A DNA stretch of 37,455 bases, from assembly GCA_902768795.1 (NCBI GenBank), contig CACXMS010000002.1:93871-131325 (forward strand). Reading direction: 5' to 3'. Shown one piece after another: positions 31,141 to 37,455 of the stretch. The position numbers and the translations under genes were made by a program. The notes below the pieces were generated by a model that ran no database searches, was not told where the DNA came from, and saw only the letters and a list, made by a program, of their open reading frames with translations. How positions within the stretch are numbered: position 1 is the stretch's first letter; each line of letters starts with the position of its first letter. Source of the DNA: an uncultured Eubacteriales bacterium. Its GTDB lineage: Bacteria > Bacillota > Clostridia > Christensenellales > CAG-138.

Positions 31141-32634
31141 ATGGAGCGCGTCAGCAGGATCGAAAATTTCATACCGAAAAACGACGCCCGGCTGTTGGAA
31201 AAAGCAGAGGCGGCAAAGCCCGTTCTGAAAGAACGTACGGTGCTGCCGCAGCAGGGGAACGTTCCCTGTTCGCTCGGCGCAGGCGAAAGCGCGACGTACG
31301 ATTTCGGCACGCATTGGGTCGGATATCTCACGGTAAAGCTCGGCTATTCGGGCAGCCATCCGGACGCGCCGGCGTACTTTACCGTGCAGTTTGCCGAACG
31401 GCTGAGCGAATTCGAAGAGAACCCCGCCGCGTATCGCGGATGGATTTCCAAGGGCTGGATTCAGACCGAAACGCTCCACGCGGACAGGCTGCCTTGCGTC
31501 GTTTCGCTGCCGCGGCGGTATGCGTTCCGCTATGTGCGGCTGACGGTGCTCGACGTTTCGCGCAAGTACCGCGTCGTGCCGGAGGGGATCGAATGCCGCG
31601 CGGTTTCGGCGGCGGACTGTGCATTTGTGCCCGCGCTCGGCTCGGGCGACGAAATGCTCGATCGGATCGACGCGATTGCGGTCAAGACGCTTGCGGAATG
31701 TATGCAGGACGTGTTCGAGGACGGGCCGAAGCGCGACCGGCGGCTGTGGCTCGGAGATTTCCGGCTGCAGGCGCTCGCAAACTATGCGACGTTCCGGAAT
31801 CTTGCCCTTGTACGCCGCTGCCTGTACCTGTTTGCGGGAACGCGGTTCCCCGACGATCGGATCGCCGCATGCCTGTTCACGGACGGCGAAGCGGTCGCGG
31901 ACGACACCTGGTTTTCGGACTATGCGCTGATGTACCCGGTTGCGCTCGCGGAATACTGCCAAAGGAGCGGGGACAAAGAAGCGCTCTCCGATCTCTACGA
32001 AATCGCGCAAAAGCAGATCGACCTCACCCTGTCCATGACCGGTGCGGACGGAATCGTCAATGAAGAATTTGTCGAGGCGACGTTCATCGACTGGTGCGCC
32101 GGGCTCGATAAGGCGGCTTGCGCGCAGGGCGTTCTGCTGTATGCGCTGCCGTACGGCATTCAACTTGCCAAAATGTGCGGCGACGAGACACGGGCGGCGC
32201 GATATCGGGAAGCATTGGAACGCGGCAGAACGGCGGCAAAGGCGCGGTTCTTCGACGGCCGGCACTGCGTTTCCAACGGGCAGATTTCGCCGGCAAGCGC
32301 GATTTGGATGACGCTCGGCGGCGTGCTGACCGAAGCGGAAGCAAGGGAAGCGCTGCTTGGCGTTCTCTCCCGCCCGACGGCTTATCCGATGGTTTCGCCG
32401 TATCTCCACCACTATCTGCTCGAAGCGTTGCTGAAGGCAAACGACCCAAAGGCCGCAAAAGAGCATCTGCTCGCCTACTGGGGCAGCATGGCAGCTTGCG
32501 GCGCGGACACGTTTTTCGAGGTCTGGAACCCTCTTGATCCGGACGCCTCGCCCTACGGCGGCAAGATCGTGAACAGCTTCTGCCACGCATGGAGCTGCAC
32601 GCCTTCGTATTTTTTGAGAAACCGCCTTCTCTGA
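31141..32634 (+). CDS. GH78-like alpha-L-rhamnosidase-type six-hairpin glycosidase
   Basis: The 497-residue product is related to alpha-L-rhamnosidases but shorter. An N-terminal beta-sandwich segment (ATYDFGTHWVGYLTVKLGYS, AFRYVRLTVLD) precedes an (alpha/alpha)6 barrel. The catalytic loop is EDGPKRDRRLWLGDF from about residue 193, in the place of the DCPQRDERMGWTGD loop of standard GH78. Other family features are TWFSDYALMYPVALAEY and FFEVWNPLDPDASPYGG. No signal peptide is seen, so it is likely cytosolic and acts on imported oligosaccharides. Rhamnose or a similar deoxysugar is probable, but specificity is unproven. ATG at 31141 has only a weak site (GCAGGAT). The GH43 gene starts 28 bp downstream. 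Confidence 0.82.
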   Translation: MERVSRIENFIPKNDARLLEKAEAAKPVLKERTVLPQQGNVPCSLGAGESATYDFGTHWVGYLTVKLGYSGSHPDAPAYFTVQFAERLSEFEENPAAYRGWISKGWIQTETLHADRLPCVVSLPRRYAFRYVRLTVLDVSRKYRVVPEGIECRAVSAADCAFVPALGSGDEMLDRIDAIAVKTLAECMQDVFEDGPKRDRRLWLGDFRLQALANYATFRNLALVRRCLYLFAGTRFPDDRIAACLFTDGEAVADDTWFSDYALMYPVALAEYCQRSGDKEALSDLYEIAQKQIDLTLSMTGADGIVNEEFVEATFIDWCAGLDKAACAQGVLLYALPYGIQLAKMCGDETRAARYREALERGRTAAKARFFDGRHCVSNGQISPASAIWMTLGGVLTEAEAREALLGVLSRPTAYPMVSPYLHHYLLEALLKANDPKAAKEHLLAYWGSMAACGADTFFEVWNPLDPDASPYGGKIVNSFCHAWSCTPSYFLRNRLL

Positions 32635-32662
32635 ACATACATTATTTTGAAAGGAGCCCGCT

Positions 32663-34126
32663 ATGAAAACCAAGCAAGCCTTTAATCCCTACCTCCCGAG
32701 CTGGGAGTATGTGCCGGACGCCGAACCGCATATCGTGGACGGTCGGGTATATGTCTACGGCTCGCACGACATGTTCAACGGCATCAACTTCTGCCTCGGC
32801 GATTATGTTTGCTGGTCTGCGCCGGTGGACGACCTCGGCAACTGGACGTACCACGGCTGCATCTACAAACGCGAGCAGGATCCCGCCGCGCCGCGCATCC
32901 GCGTGACGAACGGTCTCGCCGCGCCCGATATGGTGCAGGGCGACGACGGACGGTTCTACCTCTATTACTTCATGGGCGGCACCAAGATGATCTCGGTCGC
33001 GGTCTGCGACGAACCCGCCGGCAAGTATGAATTCTACGGCTACGTGAAGTATCAGGACGGCACGCCGATCGGCAAGCGCGGCGAGCCGTTCCAGTTCGAC
33101 CCGGGCTGCTTAAAGGACGACGACGGACGGCTGTATCTCTACACCGGCTTTGCGTTCGGCGGCAACCCGATCCTGCTCGACGGCTCGCAGCCGACCAGGA
33201 AGGGCCCGATGTTCTTTGAGCTCGACCCGAAGGACATGCTGACCGTGCTTTCGGGCGACGAGCTTCGCTACATGGGCGTTCTGACCGGCGACGAAGCCAA
33301 GGGCACGCCCTACGAAGAACAGCCGTTCGGCGAAGCAAGCTCGATGCGGAAGTTCAACGGCAAGTATTATTTCATCTACAGCTCGCTGAACAGCCACAAC
33401 CTCTGCTACGCGGTGTCCGATTATCCCGATCACGGGTTCGAGTACGGCGGCGTCCTCGTTTCCTGCGGCGACGTCGGCCTGCCCGGCGTGCCGGACACGA
33501 ACCATGCACATATGTGCACCGGCAACACGCACGGCTCGCTGATCGAAATCAACGGCAACTATTATATCTTCTACCATCGCCATTCCAACCGCAAGCAGTC
33601 TTCGCGGCAGGCGTGCGCCGAGCGCATCCGCTTTGAGGACGGCAAGTTCTATCAGGCGGAGATGACTTCCTGCGGCCTGAACGACGGACCGCTTTCGGGC
33701 AAGGGCAAGTACCCCGCCTATATCGCCTGCAACGTGTACGGCAAGAGCGGCACGCGGTTCATGTCGATGATCAAGTATCTGAAGAAGGACAACCCGTTCC
33801 TGACGCAGAAGGGCAAGGACCGTGAGGAAGGATCGGATCAGTACGTAGCGAATTTCTGCACGGACTGCACGGTCGCCTTCAAGTATTTCGATCTCCGGGA
33901 GACCGGGTCGATCGCAATCACGCTGCAGGGCTGCGGCAAGGACTGCGCGGTGACGGTACGCACGAAGGAAAAAGGCGACGTCGTTTGCCGCATCCCCGTC
34001 GAAGCGACGCGCGAACCCAAAGCGTTCCGGGGCAATCTCCCCGCCGGTCTCGGCGAAAAGGAAGCGCTGTACTTCTCCGTTGAAGGCAAGGGCTCGTTCG
34101 ATTTCCTGTTCTTCGAGCTTGCATAA
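32663..34126 (+). CDS. GH43-family glycoside hydrolase
   Basis: The 487-residue product has the five-bladed propeller pattern of GH43 (arabinosidase/xylosidase type). The N-terminal PDAEPHIVDGRVYVYGSHD carries the likely base (Asp19), LAAPDMVQGDDGRFYLYY carries the second acid (Asp89), and PFGEASSMRKFNGKYYFIYS carries the likely general acid (Glu224). GNTHGSLIEINGNYYIFYHR is a further blade. A C-terminal beta-sandwich of about 120 residues (FKYFDLRETGSIAITLQGCG to DFLFFELA) looks like a carbohydrate-binding type domain. No signal peptide, so probably cytosolic. ATG at 32663 follows AAAGGAG. It is last in the operon; a terminator follows. Exact substrate is not known. Confidence 0.88.
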   Translation: MKTKQAFNPYLPSWEYVPDAEPHIVDGRVYVYGSHDMFNGINFCLGDYVCWSAPVDDLGNWTYHGCIYKREQDPAAPRIRVTNGLAAPDMVQGDDGRFYLYYFMGGTKMISVAVCDEPAGKYEFYGYVKYQDGTPIGKRGEPFQFDPGCLKDDDGRLYLYTGFAFGGNPILLDGSQPTRKGPMFFELDPKDMLTVLSGDELRYMGVLTGDEAKGTPYEEQPFGEASSMRKFNGKYYFIYSSLNSHNLCYAVSDYPDHGFEYGGVLVSCGDVGLPGVPDTNHAHMCTGNTHGSLIEINGNYYIFYHRHSNRKQSSRQACAERIRFEDGKFYQAEMTSCGLNDGPLSGKGKYPAYIACNVYGKSGTRFMSMIKYLKKDNPFLTQKGKDREEGSDQYVANFCTDCTVAFKYFDLRETGSIAITLQGCGKDCAVTVRTKEKGDVVCRIPVEATREPKAFRGNLPAGLGEKEALYFSVEGKGSFDFLFFELA

Positions 34127-34143
34127 TTCGATCCGACAGGATT

Positions 34144-34177
34144 GCGGCGGCGCCCCTTTCGGAACGCCGCCGTTTTC
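34144..34177 (+). terminator. Terminator after the GH43 gene
   Basis: CGGCGGCG (34145-34152) pairs with CGCCGCCG (34165-34172), followed by TTTT. Confidence 0.85.
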
Positions 34178-34217
34178 GCGGCAACGCGAACGGTGCGTTT
34201 CCGAGCGCAAACAGCGC

Positions 34218-34246
34218 TTGTCGATTCAGCGAACAGCATGTATAAT
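34218..34246 (+). promoter_or_regulatory. Sigma-A-like promoter of the rhamnosidase-GH2 operon
   Basis: TTGTCG (34218-34223) and a perfect TATAAT (34241-34246), spacer 17 bp, 35 bp before the start codon. Confidence 0.75.
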
Positions 34247-34281
34247 GTAAGTAAAGAACCGGTTTGAAAGGATTGCCGCTT

Positions 34282-36834
34282 ATGTTGAAAATCACCGATT
34301 TCCGTTGCGAAGGGCTTGCGAAGGGCTGCGTGACCGATAAGAAGAACCCTGTGTTTTCGTTTGTTCCCGAAAGCGATCAAAAGGGCGTTTCCGTTGAAAA
34401 AGCCGTCCTTTCCGTGAACGGCGAAACGATCGACGCGATTTTTGAGATCGGCGTCCCGTATGCCGGCGCGCCCTTAAAGCCGTTCACCGTCTATGATGCG
34501 AAGCTTTCTGTCACGGATTCCGCGGGCGAAACCGCGACCGCTTCGCTCTCGTTCGAGACCGGGCGCATGGACGCGCCGTGGACGGCGGAATGGATCAGCG
34601 ACGGCGCGTACAGCTTCACCGAAAAAAAGGTCTCGCCGGTTCCGATGGTGTTCCGAAAGCGGTTCGCGCCGCAAAAGCCGGTCGCCTCGGCGCGCGTCTA
34701 TGCGACTGCGCTCGGCGTCTATGAGCTCTCGCTGAACGGGGAAAAGGTCGGCAACCGCTTCTTTGCGCCGGGCTTTACCTCCTACCCCAACAATCTGCAA
34801 TACCAGACCTATGATATCACCGACCGGCTCGCGGACGATAACGAGCTCGTCTTTACCGTTGCGGGCGGCTGGGCCGTCGGCGCGTTTGTGTTCACGCGCG
34901 TCAACCGTTACGCCGCCGACCGGCAGGCGCTGCTCTGCGAAATCCGATTGACCTATGCGGACGGAACAGTCGAAGCGATCGGCACGGGAACCGACTGGCA
35001 GGTCAGCGAGGACGGCCCCGTGCGCGCGGCGGACCTGTACGACGGCGAAACCTTCGACGCGACCGCAGACCTTGACGAAATCGCATGGCGCAATGCGACG
35101 AAGGAAGCGCTGCGCGTGCATCCCCAAATTTATGCCGAGATCGGCGCGCCGGTGCGCGCGCATGAGCATTTCAAGCCGATCGCCTGCAACAAGGTCAACG
35201 GCGCGCTGATTTACGATTTCGGGCAGAACCTCGCGGGCGTCGTTTCTCTGAAACTGAACGGCAAAGCCGGGCAGGTTGTCACCGTGCGCCATGCCGAAAT
35301 TCTGAACCCGGACGGCACGCTGAACACGACGTTCCTCCGCACCGCAAAGGCGACTGCGACCTATATCTGCCGCGACGGCGAACAGAGCTACATGCCGCGG
35401 CTTTCGTACATGGGCTTCCGGTATGCTTCGGTCGAGGGGATCGATGAAGCAAACCTCGAAATCGAGGCCGTCGCGCTGTATTCCGACATGGACGCGATCG
35501 GCACGTTCTCCTGCTCGAACGAGCTGCTGAACAAGCTGCAGAGCAACATCGTCTGGGGCGCGAAATCGAACCTCGTCGACATCCCGACCGACTGTCCGCA
35601 GCGCGACGAGCGCATGGGCTGGACCGGCGATATCGCGGTGTTCGGCCCTGTCGCATGCTTCAATTTCGATATGCGCCGCTTCCTCGATAAGTGGTTGAAG
35701 GATATGCGCGCCGAGCAGCGCAAGGGCGGCGGGCTGCCGAATACGGTGCCGGTCAACGGCTACGGCTTCCCCGCGACGATGCCCGAGATGGCGATCGACT
35801 GGTGGGGCGACGCGTGCGTGCTCGTGCCGTGGGTGCTGTACCGGGCGACCGGCGATCGCCGTGTGCTCGAGGAAAACTATCCGATGATGAAACAATACGT
35901 CAAGGCGTGCAAGTTCTGGGCGAACCTCTTTGGCTTCGGCAAGCAGCGCTATCTTTGGCATACGCCCGCCGTGTTCCATTTCGGCGACTGGGTCGCGCCG
36001 GACGCACCGAAAATGGCCGAGTGGCAGCGCCGCAGCAAGTGGACCGCAACGGCAAGCCTGAAGAACACAAGCGCAACCGTCGCAGCGATCGCGGAAATTC
36101 TCGGCAAACCGGACGAAGCGGAGCAGTATCGCACGCTTGCTGCGCGCGTTGCGGATGCGTATGAATCGCTGCTGACCGACGGAAACGGCAAGCTCAAGGA
36201 GGAATTTCAGACCGCGTACGTCCTGCCGCTGCATTTTGGGATGTTCCGCGCCGAGAACAGGCAAAAGGCGGCGGACAATCTCGCGGCGCTGGTACGGAAA
36301 AACAATTACAGGATCGGCACGGGCTTCCCGGGCACGCCGTACATTCTGTTTGCGCTCGCCGACCACGGTCACGCGGACGACGCGTACCGGATGCTGCAAT
36401 GCACCGATTGCCCGTCGTGGCTTTACGAAGTGCGGCAGGGCGCGACGACGATCTGGGAGCGCTGGGACGGGCTCGACGAAAACGGCGTCTGCCCGATCGG
36501 CAACGACGGCACCGACAGCATGATTTCCTACAACCATTACGCCTCCGGCGCGGTCGGCGACTTTCTCTATCGCCGCGTCGCGGGGCTCGAACCGATCGAG
36601 CCGGGCTATAAGCGCTTCGCCGTTCGCCCGATCCCGGGCGGAAACCTTACGGGCGCTTCCGCCTCCGTCCGCACGCCGTACGGCGTCGCCGCATCCGCAT
36701 GGCGCATCGAAAACGGCGCGTTTACCCTTACCGTCACCGTTCCGGTCGGAACGACCTGTCTCGTCACCCTGCCGGACGGAACAACCGAAACCGTCGGCAG
36801 CGGCACGCATGCGTTTGAAGCGGCGCTCGCATAA
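34282..36834 (+). CDS. GH78 alpha-L-rhamnosidase
   Basis: The 850-residue product has the complete GH78 layout: N-terminal beta domain (PVFSFVPESDQKGV), the Bac_rhamnosid_N-like domain (ARVYATALGVYELSLNGEKV, GFTSYPNNLQYQTYDIT), a beta-sandwich with YDFGQNLAGVVSLKL, then the six-hairpin barrel with DCPQRDERMGWTGD from about residue 437, which holds catalytic acids. TTIWERWDGLDENG and SMISYNHYASGAVGDFLYRR near the end are also conserved, and a C-terminal sandwich closes the protein. No signal peptide. ATG at 34282 is used; AAAGGA lies about 12 bp upstream, while the TTG at 34264 has no site. It probably cleaves alpha-rhamnosides of plant glycans or flavonoids after import. Confidence 0.93.
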   Translation: MLKITDFRCEGLAKGCVTDKKNPVFSFVPESDQKGVSVEKAVLSVNGETIDAIFEIGVPYAGAPLKPFTVYDAKLSVTDSAGETATASLSFETGRMDAPWTAEWISDGAYSFTEKKVSPVPMVFRKRFAPQKPVASARVYATALGVYELSLNGEKVGNRFFAPGFTSYPNNLQYQTYDITDRLADDNELVFTVAGGWAVGAFVFTRVNRYAADRQALLCEIRLTYADGTVEAIGTGTDWQVSEDGPVRAADLYDGETFDATADLDEIAWRNATKEALRVHPQIYAEIGAPVRAHEHFKPIACNKVNGALIYDFGQNLAGVVSLKLNGKAGQVVTVRHAEILNPDGTLNTTFLRTAKATATYICRDGEQSYMPRLSYMGFRYASVEGIDEANLEIEAVALYSDMDAIGTFSCSNELLNKLQSNIVWGAKSNLVDIPTDCPQRDERMGWTGDIAVFGPVACFNFDMRRFLDKWLKDMRAEQRKGGGLPNTVPVNGYGFPATMPEMAIDWWGDACVLVPWVLYRATGDRRVLEENYPMMKQYVKACKFWANLFGFGKQRYLWHTPAVFHFGDWVAPDAPKMAEWQRRSKWTATASLKNTSATVAAIAEILGKPDEAEQYRTLAARVADAYESLLTDGNGKLKEEFQTAYVLPLHFGMFRAENRQKAADNLAALVRKNNYRIGTGFPGTPYILFALADHGHADDAYRMLQCTDCPSWLYEVRQGATTIWERWDGLDENGVCPIGNDGTDSMISYNHYASGAVGDFLYRRVAGLEPIEPGYKRFAVRPIPGGNLTGASASVRTPYGVAASAWRIENGAFTLTVTVPVGTTCLVTLPDGTTETVGSGTHAFEAALA

Positions 36835-36882
36835 AACCGTCCGTCGGCGCAGACCATTTCTACAAAAGGGAGGGTTCATCCT

Positions 36883-37455
36883 ATGCAAAGCGAGCTCTTT
36901 CATGACAACTGGTATGTAAAGCATCTGAATACGGACGAAGCGCCGGTCCCGGTTCGGATCCCGGACGACGCGATGCTGCGCGAACCGCGCACCGCAAAGG
37001 CGATGGGCGGGCTGAACGTCGGCTGGTTCGAGGGGCGCGACTATTCGTACACGAAGCGCAAAGCCGAGGTGTATGTGAACGGCGAAAAGGCCGCGTTCCG
37101 TCCCTACGGCTACACGAATTTCTACGTCGATCTGAAGCCCTTTGCACGCGCGGGTGAAAACGAAATCGAGGTGCAAGCCTTCAACGCCGATCAGCCGAAT
37201 TCGCGCTGGTACTCCGGCGCCGGCATCTACCGACCGGTGCGCCTGTGGACCGCGCCTGCCGATCACATCGAAGTCAACGGCGTGAAGATCAAAACGCTGT
37301 CGCTCGGGCCCGCGACGGTCGAAATCACGGTCAAAACGACCGGCGAAGGCGAAGTCAAGGTCGAGCTGCTCGACGGCGAAACCGTGATCGCCTCCGCTTC
37401 CGGCGAGGGACGCGCGTTTACGCTGACCGCTGAAAATGTCACCCCGTGGAGCGCG
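36883..37455 (+). CDS. GH2-family glycoside hydrolase, 5' part, with apparent internal deletion
   Basis: The frame is open from ATG 36883 to the window edge (191 codons). GGGAGG lies about 8 bp upstream, and the gene starts 48 bp after the rhamnosidase stop, so they form an operon. The N-terminal sugar-binding domain of GH2 is seen (ELFHDNWYVKHL, GLNVGWFEGRDYSYTKR, AEVYVNGEKAAFRPYGYTNF, WYSGAGIYRPVRLW), followed by the start of the Ig-like domain. In normal family members about 20-25 residues, including an FEGVY-type strand, separate YTKR from AEVYVNG; here YTKRKAEVYVNG is continuous, suggesting an in-frame deletion. The catalytic domain is beyond the window. Beta-galactosidase or beta-glucuronidase type is likely. 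Confidence 0.85.
   Translation, partial: MQSELFHDNWYVKHLNTDEAPVPVRIPDDAMLREPRTAKAMGGLNVGWFEGRDYSYTKRKAEVYVNGEKAAFRPYGYTNFYVDLKPFARAGENEIEVQAFNADQPNSRWYSGAGIYRPVRLWTAPADHIEVNGVKIKTLSLGPATVEITVKTTGEGEVKVELLDGETVIASASGEGRAFTLTAENVTPWSA

Noticed and set aside
34474..37266. Reverse open frame of 930 codons opposite the rhamnosidase and GH2 genes
   Set aside because: It spans two real forward genes with clear GH78 and GH2 motifs; high GC content leaves few stops in the opposite frame.

Overview
The window looks like chromosomal DNA of a GC-rich, Gram-positive anaerobe of the class Clostridia, probably an uncultured gut lineage. This is inferred from the gene families: an ECF-type vitamin transporter subunit, lipoprotein signal peptides, an AgrA/AgrC-like two-component pair, rubrerythrin, BspA-type leucine-rich surface proteins and plant-glycan hydrolases. 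It is supported by many sigma-A-like promoters with 17-bp spacers. No tRNA, rRNA, CRISPR array, phage or insertion-sequence gene was found. Both edges cut genes: the 3' part of a parB-like gene on the left and the 5' part of a GH2 glycosidase on the right.

Left part (1-9.3 kb). After the parB end come an acetyltransferase gene and a reverse-strand operon of two COG0523/CobW-type GTPases plus a small unknown protein. One GTPase has a very histidine-rich metal-binding insert; the other is fused to a TIGR03943/DUF1980-like domain, so metal (perhaps zinc) homeostasis is likely. Next is a forward operon preceded by a compact cobalamin riboswitch; it encodes a DUF4430 lipoprotein and an ECF S-component-like membrane protein and is predicted to be a B12 uptake unit. 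Carbamate kinase and a small membrane protein follow, then a reverse operon of UDP-galactopyranose mutase and a family 2 glycosyltransferase (galactofuranose-containing surface glycan).

Middle part (9.3-20.3 kb). A repeat-rich gap precedes a CPBP membrane protease and a large lipoprotein with a C-terminal HExxH metallopeptidase domain. A 5'-truncated gene remnant, rubrerythrin and a ModE-like regulator follow. A lipid kinase, CdsA and a GLUG/Ig-like surface protein form a tightly overlapping operon, followed by an RlmI-like rRNA methyltransferase and a 51-residue membrane peptide.

Right part (20.3-37.5 kb). A three-gene reverse operon encodes an MBOAT acyltransferase between two SGNH-type proteins that each carry leucine-rich repeats, a likely system for acylating an exported glycan. 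A membrane-tethered GH3 enzyme with inverted domain order and its four-helix partner are transcribed divergently from a LytTR two-component system; a candidate LytTR operator lies between the two promoters. The window ends with glycoside hydrolases: a GH78-like enzyme, GH43, a full GH78 rhamnosidase and GH2.

A family of palindromic repeats recurs through the window, nearly always touching a stop codon. Two full copies keep the same central hairpin with different stem sequences.
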